Positions 47,717-57,359 of a stretch of DNA of 64,000 nucleotides are shown piece after piece (positions within the stretch are counted from its first letter, which is position 1; each line of letters opens with the position of its first letter). Under the pieces are notes generated by a model. It saw only the letters and a program-made list of their open reading frames with translations, did not search any database and was not told the origin of the DNA. The stretch is from Owenia fusiformis (lineage: Eukaryota; Annelida; Polychaeta; Sabellida; Oweniidae). A program made the translations under genes and the position numbers. The stretch lies in contig CAIIXF020000457.1 of NCBI GenBank assembly GCA_903813345.2, positions 264,513 through 328,512 of the forward strand, written 5' to 3'.

Positions 47717-49829
47717 TTATTATTCTTCTTCTTCTTATTATTCTGTAGCCGTTTTTTCAATAACTATAAGGTATCCAGTAAAGACCATTCGAACATGACT
47801 GTATTCAAACCTTCTATGACGTCAACATTTCACCCGGGGTATATTCGCCAACAGTACCCCTGTTAATACGAGTAATGTGTGACGTCATAACAGTGGGCCG
47901 TAGTAATGGCGGAGATTTCAATGAATATTCGAAAAATATTGGTGAATTTTCATGTTCGAATCGTAATATAGACCTCAGAGCAGGTGTAATATCGTCGAAT
48001 ATACCCCTTAGGGCTAGGCACAAAAGCTTTCAAACCCCTCACTCCCTTCGGTCGTTCGGGGTATAGAAAACGTTTGTGCCTAGCCCTGCGGGGTATATTC
48101 GTCGATATAACACCTGCTTTTCGGTCTATATTTCTTAATTATACAGTTAATTTAGGTTCAGTATCTAGTTGGTGGGAAATTGGGTCAAATTTTTATCTAG
48201 GTCAAAGGTCAAGAACTAGGTCAAATCCAGTACTTTGTCACTTTTTTCGATTTTCTCGGTCGTCCTTCAATATTTTTGATCCGGGTTTTTTTCATTGTGT
48301 TCCTCATAAAAAAGTAGAAAATCTAGGGTCGATCTAGTTTTTTGATATCTCAAATCGATTTCGAGATATCAGTGTCCGAAAACGAGGTCCAAAAAAAAGT
48401 TCTCCAAATCCAATGTCCAGGATATCAGTCTTATAGGAAATTTTCTCAGGATTCCGAATCTGAAAACCAAATTTCGATCTGACTTCCGGTTCAGAAGTTA
48501 TGGCGTTTTGAAAATTAAAAAATCGCTAAATTTGGTGCCCCATGTTAATTCAATGGGAAAAAATATTTTTTTGAAGTTTAAAATACGAGATATAGACTAA
48601 GCACAGCTAAACATAATGGAAGCCCATAAAAGAAAGGGACCTCAAAACCTTCTTTTCATAAAAATTTGGACACCAAAATGCCTAGGTCAAAATCTAGGTC
48701 AAATTCAAAGTTTTTCCTTATTTTTGCGATTCTGACACTACAGATTAATTATATTCTTCGAAATTTTGTATACATGTAGCCAAGAGTGTGCTAATAGTGT
48801 TAGCCGTTTGCCGTCAGAAAGTCTTTTGACCCACTTTTGAGATATGGTGTCCGAAAAGTAGGTCAAAATAAAAAATTCTCCAAATTTAACGTTTGAGTTA
48901 TGAATTAAGTATAGAATTTTCTCAGGAATCCGAATCTGCAAATCAAATTTCGATCCGACTTCCAATTCGGAAGTTATGACATATTTAAAGCTCAAAAATC
49001 GCTAAATTTGGTGCCCCATGTTATGTCAATAGGAAAAAAGATTTTTTTGAAGTGTAAAATACGAGATATAGACTAAGTATAGCTTAAAATAATGAAAGCT
49101 TATGAAAGAAGGGGACCTCGAAGGCTACTTAACTTCAAAATTTGGACACCAAAATCCCTAGGTCAAAATCTAGGTCAAATTCATAGTTTTTCCTTATTTT
49201 TTCCGATTCTGACACTATGTTTAAATGATTTGCTTCAAAATTTTGTATACAGGTAGGAAAGAGTGTGCTTATAGTGTTAGCCTTTGCCGTCAGAAAATAT
49301 TTCGACCCACTTTTGAGATATGGTGTCCGAAAAGTAGGTCAAAATAAAAAGTTCTCCAAATTTAATGTGTGAGTTATGAATTAAAAGTAGAATTTCTCAG
49401 GAATCCGAGTCTGCAAACCAAATTTCAATCCGACTTCTGGTTCGAAAGTTATGGCGTTTTGAAAGCTCAATTTCGGAAAATCGATCTGATGGTATCCTGA
49501 TAGAAAGTCAAGAGTAGAGAAGTCGAAAATTTTGAAAAAATTATCCATGCTTCCTATCTGATCTTATCCTATCCTATCCTTCCTATCTATCCTTCCTTCG
49601 TATCTTTTCCTTCCTATCCTCTCCTATCATATCCTTTCTTCCTATTCTGTTCTATCCTATCCTTCTTTCTTATTCTATCCTATCGTTCCTTCCTATTCTA
49701 TCCTATCCTACCTTCCTATTTTATTCATCCATCTTTTTCTGGATGACTCAGCTTATTCTGGATGACTCGGCTAAAAATGGTCTCAATCTGGAGTCTGAAA
49801 TTGAACTTCGTTCAATTTCCAAAGTCTAG
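47717..49829 (+). mobile_element. Array unit D3 (with foldback insertion), last unit
   Basis: D-type leader interrupted at 47789-48140, DR1 at 48199-48211, pyrimidine tract at 49540-49735, CTAG at 49826-49829 followed by TTGTTTTT, the right boundary of the array. Confidence 0.75.
47789..48140. mobile_element. 352-bp foldback element inserted in unit D3
   Basis: D2 reads GTAAAGATCATAATACAGTC where D3 is split into GTAAAGACCAT...ATACAGTTAA, which defines the insertion. The right half is a large inverted repeat: TATAGACCTCAGAGCAGGTG and TCGAATATACCCC-GGGCTAGGCACAAA pair with TTTGTGCCTAGCCC-GGGGTATATTCG and CACCTGCTTTTCGGTCTATA. Two TGACGTCA-type sites lie near 47818 and 47881. No coding capacity. 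A second, interrupted copy is at 18017-18972. Confidence 0.8.
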
Positions 49830-50460
49830 TTGTTTTTGACACTGTGGATTAAAATATTAAAAATACACACATTCAAAATGATTCAATTGAAACCTAGCAA
49901 GTCTGTTCAATGAATCCAATCAGAACGTCTACTAATCCACATGATACATCATAATTGGATTGCTTTTTTAAAGCGGATATTTCATACCACAACCCCAAAA
50001 ATATTATAGAACGCATTGTATTTGTATTTTACTTCACACAGACATATTTGTGTATATGTGAAATAATTATATTACTTGAATTTTTTATTCCCCATTACAA
50101 GGTAAACCTATAGCAAATTATACAGCCTTCTCACAGCTGTGAGCGAGATAAAACTGGTCGAGTGAACTCGTTTAAGTTATCTATTCTCCGTAAAAATATC
50201 AGAGAATGTGTGTTTATAGCGTAGCTTTGGTTTTGTAAATCAATGAAGTATGATATACACGGATGAGTAAATATAGATTATTTAAACAGAAGAGCAAAAT
50301 TCTTCCATTGAAAAGTACAGAGGCGGGTACTCACGAAACATTACATGTGCCTGACTGCATCCACATAGATCGACTAGCCACAGTGTGACAAAAGTTTAAA
50401 AGTATGTAGTACCTAATTTTTGCTATTTGCATTGATGATATTTAAATTCTCATATTCAAG
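49830..50460. other. Unique AT-rich DNA between the array and the lectin exon
   Basis: No repeat or exon recognised. I looked for the missing N-terminal half of the lectin domain and did not find it. Confidence 0.5.
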
Positions 50461-50681
50461 AACGGCTGATGACAATTTTTGGATTGGGTTGGTGGTAGAT
50501 CCCATCCCGAGGGTTACTTGGGTGGATAATTCAGTTGGATCATACATTCACTGGGATCATGGTGAGCCAAACGGAGACGGTGGTTCGAATGTTTTGTGTG
50601 TAGAAATATATAAAAGCAATGGTTATTGGAATGATTTCGACTGTAGTGGGAAAAAGAACTGGATCTGTAAAGCAAGAAGGG
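50461..50681 (+). CDS. C-type lectin domain, C-terminal-half exon
   Basis: An internal exon bounded by AG at 50459-50460 and a GTAAGA donor at 50682. It starts with the third base of a codon and ends with the first base of the next. The 73 encoded residues read TADDNFWIGL..., with the core WIGL at 7-10, YIHW at 28-31, the EPN sugar-specificity motif at 35-37, cysteine 46 in VLCVEI, WND at 56-58, and cysteines 61 and 69. In this family EPN plus WND ligate calcium and favour mannose-type sugars, usually in secreted or surface recognition proteins. The N-terminal half (first cysteine and helices) is missing and would have to lie on an upstream exon, possibly beyond the 20-kb repeat array. Phase is compatible with the ITIH-like exon at 52007. 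Confidence 0.85.
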
Positions 50682-52006
50682 GTAAGAAGCCCAGTCTACT
50701 GCTTCTGCTTTTGATATTTTTAAAAATAAAATGAAATAAATTAATATGTTTTTGGAAATTCTCTATAGGTCGGTCACATGGAATATCTGGAAACAAAATT
50801 GTAATTTTTGAGTTAAAATTAATGATTGTGATACAAAGATATATGTTATCTCAAAAAACATTTATTATGTCACCACCAAAAAGTGTTGACATGGCGTTGT
50901 GACCTCATTTTTTTGTTTCGGCGATCGGCGGTTGGTGGTTGGTGGTTGACGATCGGGGCTGGGTGCACCAGTGATGACGACTGTTCACACTAACCCTTCA
51001 AGAAAACATACCACGTCCAGCCATTAATTCTAATCACCGTATTCATTGTTCAATGTAATGTTCAGCTACACTGCCCGCGACTTGGGCTGGGTGCACCAGT
51101 GATGATGACTGTTCACACTAACCCTTCAAGAAAACATACCACGTCCAGCCATTAATTCTAATCACCGTATTCATTGTTCAATGTAATGTTCAGCTACACT
51201 GCCTGCGGCTTGGGCTGGGTGCACCAGTGATGATGACTGTTCACACGAACCCTCCAAAAAACATTACGCATCCAACCATTTATTCTAATCACCGTATTCA
51301 CTGTTCAATGTAATGTTCAGCTACACTGCCTGCTGCTGGGGCTGGGTGCACCAGTGATGATGACTGCTCACACGAACCCTTCAAGAAAAAGTGCCGCGTC
51401 CAACCTAATAGCGCTGGAATTAGAGTGTGTGGGGACCCTCATATTAGACAGACCATAAAGAACTCAGATAGACCATTATGTTATGATTTCGTAGGGCAAC
51501 CTGGCAAGACGTACCTTTTCATAAAAGATAAGGATTTTGGTAGGTAGTTGGCCCCCGTGTGAGAATATGGTCCGCTTTAGATTAAGGTTCTCCTGCGGTC
51601 CTTTCTGAGTTCAGTAGTAAATAATAAATGGAAAGTTGTAATCGGTTATAATATAATTAAATTGAGACCAAAAGGCTCACGTAAAACCTGAATTACATTT
51701 ACGTCGGTATAAAAATGTGACCTTATTTGTATGAGCACTTGGTTAAACTACTAAACTGGACCCTAAATGATAAAGACAACAAAATACACTACTGCAATGG
51801 TGTGAGAAAATGAGCTCAATAATATTAAATGATCCTTCTTGGGTAGGATAACCATATAATATTATTTTATTTTATTTCCCATCTTATAAACGAGTACATA
51901 CACATAAATATGTTACAAAAATATAAATAAAATTAAAAGTATGCAAAAAATACTACGAGTAATAGGTATGTTAGATAAGCAATACACTTATATTTTTCGA
52001 ATTCAG
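50682..52006 (+). other. Putative intron joining the lectin and ITIH-like exons
   Basis: Begins GTAAGAAG and ends ATTTTTCGAATTCAG. It carries a GGTTGGTGGTTGG run at about 50930 and the 128-bp minisatellite at 50957-51404. Between about 51405 and 52000 there are no exon-like frames. That it is a single intron is inferred from matching phase only. Confidence 0.4.
50957..51404. repeat. 128-bp minisatellite, ~3.5 copies
   Basis: GGCTGGGTGCACCAGTGATG starts at 50957, 51085, 51213 and 51340 (periods 128, 128, 127). The unit ends with AATGTAATGTTCAGCTACAC and TGCC. The first two copies differ at only a few positions; the last is truncated near 51404. Confidence 0.95.
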
Positions 52007-52354
52007 AGATAACTTCTCGGTTTATGGACAGTAACGCCACAAACGCCGACGGCAAATTAGTTGAATACCTCAGTTCAGTAAACATTAAGAAAGGAACAGC
52101 TGTTATTATGTTTGATCCTGACACTATTACGATTGCTGTGGAGGGAAAGCCAATAGAGAAGATAAGATGGGCTATGGGAAAGATAGCGTTACCTGGTATG
52201 TGGATGACAATTGACAAAAAGATGACGAATGTGTTTCTGAATAATGGGAATACTACAGTTAACATCATTAGAAAGGGCGCATCGCGAGGCCATGCTTTTC
52301 TGAACTTTGGATTGTCGGAGAATGCTATTTCCACGGAGGCAAATGGAATTTTGG
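52007..52354 (+). CDS. ITIH heavy-chain C-terminal-like domain, exon 1 of 2
   Basis: Exon after AG at 52005-52006, ending before a GTAAT donor at 52355; it enters and leaves in phase 1. About 115 residues: ITSRFMDSNATNADGKLVEY at the start, a hydrophobic VIMFDPDTITIAVEGK strand, MWMTIDKKMTNVFL, then HAFLNFGLSENAISTEANG and ILG. The (H/A)-x-hydrophobic-x-F ending in NGILG, after ADGK and a DPxTITI strand, is the layout of the inter-alpha-trypsin inhibitor heavy chain C-terminal domain, related to the VWD fold. ITIH proteins are secreted and bind hyaluronan. The upstream VIT and VWA domains are not seen. An isolated VWD-type domain is the main alternative. Confidence 0.6.
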
Positions 52355-52630
52355 GTAATTTATTTTTTTCAATATAAATACAATAATTATTATAACTTGA
52401 CATATATGTAAAGATAAGTTATTGATGGGCTCTGGTCAAAGTTAATACAAACGTACTTAAAATGAAATAAACATACATTATAAAAATCGTAAAAATAGCA
52501 GTAAGTTGTAGACGTGAAATATACCTGTACACGTGACCTGCTACAAAAACAATCATATAAGATACCATGTTTCTTATTATTGAACATCGGAGTATAAGAC
52601 ATGCTATTACAATATCTTTTTATACTTCAG
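52355..52630 (+). other. Intron between the ITIH-like exons
   Basis: GTAATTT at the donor and TTTTTATACTTCAG at the acceptor, 276 bp, AT-rich, phase 1 on both sides. Confidence 0.65.
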
Positions 52631-52803
52631 GCGACTTGCGTAATAAAGTAGTCTATATCCCGAAAGCATATGGAAAAAGTGGCACCATTCGTTGGGCTGG
52701 CGTCTCGTTCCCCGTGCACGATGATGAAACGACCTGTCTTAAAATGGATCCTTTCTATGAACTTAAATTCAACACCCTGCTACAAATCTTCCAAGTTGAT
52801 TAA
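52631..52803 (+). CDS. ITIH C-terminal-like domain, terminal exon
   Basis: Starts after AG at 52629-52630. Its first two bases complete the glycine codon left open at 52354, giving NGILG-GDLRNK. About 57 residues follow: VVYIPKAYGKSGTIRWAGVS, FPVHDDETTCLKMDPFYELK, and a tail ending QIFQVD before TAA at 52801-52803. The domain ends soon after, as at the end of ITIH chains. A possible AATAAA lies at 53000-53005. The perfect phase join supports real splicing. The last 20 residues are not recognisable and may have drifted. Confidence 0.6.
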
Positions 52804-52999
52804 ATGCTCTCCTGATTTGTCTGAAGTGTTGGAAATAAGTCTCCAATCAAACTCCTTCCAACTATTGAAAATAGAAATAACCTATCACGGGGCCTCAAGT
52901 TTATATTTTATACGGAGACGATTCGTCAAAATTTAAAAAGACAAGAAAGATGTTCTATGTAGGTAAAAGTAAAATTAGAAACAGTTCAACACCCATTTA

Positions 53000-53005
53000 A
53001 ATAAA
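53000..53005 (+). promoter_or_regulatory. Candidate polyadenylation signal
   Basis: AATAAA about 200 bp after the stop codon of the terminal exon. In such AT-rich DNA the hexamer is common, so support is weak. Confidence 0.3.
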
Positions 53006-53100
53006 TGCCTAAAATTAGATAGTGTCGACCGTGTTTTCGGTTGTTCGGTTTTTCGGTGCACGTGTAATAAGTCTTGCACCAAAGGTATGGTATTATAGTC

Positions 53101-53765
53101 TATTAGGGAGTTTAAGCTTGCCTATAAATTCGAAACACCAACCTATACTTATGGCCAATCGCCCATACATTCAAATTTGTGGACACGTACATGCGCTAAC
53201 CTGGTTTTCAAATGTATCGCTTCAAAGGGCCGTAATTAGCGTAGAATCGAATGCGGAACACTTTTTTCCAGAATTGTCATTTCTTGTTCAATCTCTCAAA
53301 TTTGGAGGCATAATAAACATATCGCAGCAACAAACATTCGTATGATTTCAGATTTTTAATATTCCAATATTTAGTGCTATTAGGCCTGTTTTAAAATTAC
53401 GATTTTTTGCGGTGGACTTTTTGACAGTCGGCGGCTCGAACTAATTCTTTAAGAACTTTAAAACTCCATTAGGGAGGACGTTAGAAAATATATAAATTAA
53501 AAGTTACAATATGTATTGCAAAACTGGTAAAAATGTCAAAATTTAAAATGTGTAGCTGAATGATTTTAATGCGAATTAACCGGAGTTGATTTATAGGTAG
53601 AATGACCTCTTCGAATCTAATATGGTGCCAACGTTATAGGTGGCGCAAAATCATTGTTCGTACTAAAATACATCACAAACTGGCCCGATAGGCAAATACA
53701 CCGCTTAAATATTTTCCGTTCACGTTTAGGCTGTGAAAATCATTGCAAGCTTAAACTCCCTAATA
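53101..53765. mobile_element. 665-bp TIR element (TTAGGGAGTTTAAGCTTG)
   Basis: TATTAGGGAGTTTAAGCTTG at 53101-53120 is the exact reverse complement of CAAGCTTAAACTCCCTAATA at 53746-53765. If TA is the duplicated target, the TIR begins TTAGGGAG, as in some mariner-derived MITEs. It contains a 107-codon frame with no family resemblance. Confidence 0.85.
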
Positions 53766-53987
53766 ACAACAACACCGTACCTCATGATGATACAAAACTA
53801 CTAACCAGGGATGCAGATGGACAATGTTTTACTAATATGTCAAATAGGCAATGGATACAATCATGTATAAACTTAAAGTAATAAGACGACATCTATACAT
53901 TTACTGCAAATATAACAGCAAGGACCAAAATTATGGTCGGACTATCCATTTTTACAGGTGCTCGGATTTATTCCTGGGGATCGTTCT

Positions 53988-54708
53988 GAAAGCATTTCAA
54001 AAAGTGTAAATAAAGGTTACATATACAGGGTATCAAATAAGTCCCGCCCCCCCTCTACAGCCAAAACCAGGATATTTGGTACCAAATGTGATATATCATT
54101 GGAAAGGTCTTCCAAAGTTACGTTGATTGGCATATATCTGACACATGTCAATCAATCTCACAAATTTTTACATTGTATCAATTGAGGTGACCATAGGCCT
54201 AGAAACATGGCAATTGGCGTATTTGGCAGGATTTTAAGAATCGGGTATAAGAAAGGTCAAGGACCAAAAGATGACTTAATATGTATATGACAATGAATTT
54301 TACCAATTGCTGGATAGGGTTAGATGTGTAGAAAATAGAGGTGCAAGGAAAGTGGTGAAAACCTTTTTATGTAACAGGTGGAATGCGAAAAAGATTAACT
54401 TTTTGACGTTTTTCTGAGGTCATATCCTTGTCATTTTGACGCTAAAAGCTGCTTAAAGGAGGGCACGTTAACTATAAAGGACATCATGAAAATATAGGTA
54501 AATTTCATCCAAAATACTTGAGAGTTGGTGAGTTAACATAACTTTGGATGATCTTTCCAATGGTATATCACAAAAGGTATCGTCTATTACGGTTTTAGCT
54601 GCAGCAGGGGAGACGGGACTTATTTGACACCCTGCACAGGGGCTTTGGTTTGTTTTTTGGGGTACTGGAAGCACTTCAAAAAGTGTAAATAAGGGTTACA
54701 TGTACAGG
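53988..54708. repeat. 42-bp direct repeats flanking the 54.0-54.6 kb MITE
   Basis: 53988-54029 and 54667-54708 share CAAAAAGTGTAAATAA(A/G)GGTT and ACAT(A/G)TACAGG. They are too long to be a target duplication and suggest a tandem duplication that includes the element. Confidence 0.75.
54026..54634. mobile_element. 609-bp mariner-type MITE (CAGGGTRTCAAATAAGTCCCG)
   Basis: The left end CAGGGTATCAAATAAGTCCC is matched by the right end reversed (CAGGGTGTCAAATAAGTCCC). Inward similarity continues through AAAACC and TTTGTGATAT(A)CCATTGGAAAG-like sequence for about 100 bp. TA precedes the left end; the right TA is mutated. No transposase. Confidence 0.8.
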
Positions 54709-55690
54709 AGATTTGGTTTGTTTCTTGGGTTCTAATAGTGTAATATTGAACTTTCTTCATTTTCTGTTATTTCCATTTTTGAGAACAGACGCCCTAGGAA
54801 GGTCAATTTTTTCAATAGAACTCAATAGAACTCAATAGATTCTTAGTTTGATCAATGTTGTGTTATAATTTCAATATTTGACATGAATGAGGTTGTAGTG
54901 AAATCAATGGTTTTCGATAAAATATACTTGAACCAAAACGTTGAAAAAGGCCTTAGTTAAGGTTAAATGACCTGTTAAAGAACTCATATCTTTACTATTG
55001 AAAATGGATCCTAGTAATACTCTTACACATGAATCTACTTGTTGAAACTCAATCAACTTGAGTTTTTCTGAGAAAATTAGGATTTCAGCAAGGTTTTTTA
55101 CGGTTAATAACACTGAAGATGTCATGACAACAAAAATAAAAGTTGATTTCAATTAATGAACTGTATAGACAAACTATTATAAAGAAATTACAATGACATT
55201 AAGGTGATTAAATATTTAAAGTGTCCATTCAGGGAGGTGACCAATCACAATGAAGATGATAACAAAATTTAATCAAACAGTCTGAAAAATTATGATTAGG
55301 GACCAAATGTCAAAAGTCTTTCAAAAAAGGATCTTCTTTTTCTGAATTTTATCGTATGAAACGATTAATATATTTAACGAGGGGTATAGAGCTTATGCAA
55401 AAGAAGAAAGGATTGAAAAACTAGTATTAAGGATGTCAATTTTCGATGACCAAAATTATGCTGAAAACAATGAATGGAGTATGTTTTCCCCATGGAAAAA
55501 TACCATGGGACGTGTGATTTCTATTTAAAGCATATCAATCCCAATCCCTTTTCAGATATTATTAATACATTATAGAATAAACTTTTGATGTATTTATATT
55601 AAGAAAAACAATTGCAAGAACTTCTTTTTAAAAATACGCTTTGTACATTTTTGTAAAGTGACAACATCCTAATCCATACATTTTCTGAGA
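54709..55690. other. No gene recognised
   Basis: AT-rich sequence. A triple CTCAATAGA phrase lies near 54820. Nothing else to report. Confidence 0.4.
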
Positions 55691-55691
55691 G

Positions 55692-55922
55692 TTGGTTGAT
55701 ATTTGGACTCTTGTTGAGACTTTACTTAAAGGAAAACATGTTGCTTTTAATAAAACTGTATTAACGCTGTTGTACCATGACGGTTACGACACCTCTGAAA
55801 ACCTGGTTGGACGGCTACGTTCACTGATTTATTCAATAAAATGGCCACGATGGAACAGAGACTTAAAGTTGTTGCATTATTTGCTACTACTGTGTATCAA
55901 TGAAATCGAACGATTTATGTAA
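55692..55922 (+). CDS. Unassigned 76-codon open frame
   Basis: Reads WTLVETLLKGKHVAFNKTVL and later LVGRLRSLIYSIKWPRWNRD, with a protein-like composition, and ends at TAA on the left border of a MITE. No homology is recognised and no splice acceptor is obvious. It could be an orphan exon or transposon remnant, or chance. Confidence 0.2.
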   Translation: MVDIWTLVETLLKGKHVAFNKTVLTLLYHDGYDTSENLVGRLRSLIYSIKWPRWNRDLKLLHYLLLLCINEIERFM

Positions 55923-56065
55923 TGCCTTGGTCACATTTACTCCGATTTTCACTATGGCGCCCGGCCGATTGAGTATTTTTTTCAGAAATGCATTTATTAA
56001 TTTTGAACATAATACTCAATCGGCCGGGCTCCGGCCGATGAATCGCAGCAAATGTGATCTAGGCA
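55923..56065. mobile_element. Palindromic MITE, copy 3 (TAA duplication intact)
   Basis: TGCCTTGGTCACATTTACTC ... GCAAATGTGATCTAGGCA with TAA at 55920-55922 and 56066-56068. The interior has GCGCCCGGCCGATTGAGTAT and the inverted ATACTCAATCGGCCGGGC. Confidence 0.85.
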
Positions 56066-57359
56066 TAAGCGTCGTATTAGGTGATGCATTCATTTAATAT
56101 GTATATTTTGAACGTAATATTTGCAAAATTTTGTACGGGGATAAGATGGAATTAGTGAAAACTGTAGTTTGAAATTCAAAACTTCATAAAAATTAGTTAA
56201 ATTTTTATTTGTTGATTTTCCTCGTTTGGGCATGGTCTACATTGCCTAACTACCTTGGTGTATAAAGATGTAACCTATACACGGGTTGTATCCAAAGCCC
56301 CGTTATAATTGATAGATCGCGAGCAAGTTCCCGCTGAAATCACGAGCAAAGTCCTTTTTATTTAATTCATCTGGAAATATGGACCAAAAAGGTAAGAATA
56401 CGCATTACTGTTCTTTGATACTTTAGGTATACTTTCAGAACAGGTATATCTTCACAAACAATGACATGAAAGATAACTATTTTTACTGGCATGGAAGAAA
56501 CGGGCGTCAATATGCACGTTTGCATAATTTACTGTTAACATATTACTTTTATGGTTAAAATAGAGACAAGAACTACGATATACATACCTCATTATGAATA
56601 TTGGACCAACATTGTATGTATTGATAAGTTTGTTTTCAAAAACATCGACTGTGGGGGGTGAAATACATCATTGAAGGTGTGCCAGTGGCCCCGCTGAAAT
56701 TATGAGGAAGCCCCGCTGAAAACATGAGGAGGTCCCGCTGAAAACAGGAGCAGCTATCACGAGTACCCGCTTCGATCACGAGGAAAGCTCATTACTATTA
56801 CATAAAATATTGAGGTTCTTCAAATAAACGTACACGAAAGACCAAGTTAAGTACATCTAATAATTACTGTATACTGTTTCATTCTAGGGCCAGGTTTCTA
56901 ATGTTTCCATTCCAACTTCAAGCCACCAGAGATTTCGTCAAACATTTTATATTGAGTTGCATCCATATCAAAATGTATAGGAGAAAGGTGGATATCATTT
57001 CAAGAATGAACTTAATTGAAGCCTGAGGTCCAGGGTAATGAGTCTTGTATTAAACAAAGACACCCCAAGTTGCAAGAAGATGAAATTTAGAGAGAAAGGA
57101 GAACCACAAAGTCTCCATGATAATTCAGGTTCTACTTTTATAATTTAACAATAACATTTAACAATAACATTCAAGTTTTTGTTTTTAAATATTTATTAAA
57201 ATAATGATGATTTGTATTCCATACCTGATAATTTTCAGGGACATATCAACCGGGAATATATTCCATATCTGGGCAAATATTTTTCGTATGTCCCGCTCAA
57301 ACGAGGATCCGGGACATATAAATCGTATGTCCTGCATAAGCCATTTTCCTGGACATATT

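Larger units (their letters stand above)
29145..49829 (+). repeat. 20.7-kb head-to-tail array of Helitron-like units (A-B-C-A-A-B-D-B-C-D-D)
   Basis: Eleven units end in the same way: an inverted repeat AATTGAAC-TT-GTTCAATT (or TCG-containing variant), 6-9 bases, CTAG, then TT. All begin with a TTATT/TTCTT tract and a related leader. Units are 1.4-2.2 kb and fall into four types by leader sequence. Each holds two to four ~475-bp subrepeats (marker ACCCACTTTTGAGATATGGT). A 3' hairpin followed by CTRR, lack of target duplications and tandem arrays are known Helitron features; Helentron-type elements also carry terminal inverted motifs and internal tandem repeats. No Rep/helicase gene is present. 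Confidence 0.75.

Noticed and set aside
29698-48995. A family of minus-strand frames of 60-92 codons with a shared ILTYFSDTISQKWVKILSDG core, repeated through the array
   Set aside because: They coincide exactly with the ~475-bp subrepeat, have ragged ends and no common start, and the shared peptide just reflects DNA similarity. No family resemblance.
29145-49829. CRISPR-like interpretation of the regularly repeated hairpins
   Set aside because: Stub spacing is irregular, spacers are TTA microsatellite, and the host is clearly a eukaryote.
53022-53345. 107-codon plus-strand frame
   Set aside because: Mostly inside the 665-bp TIR element, with no recognisable domain.
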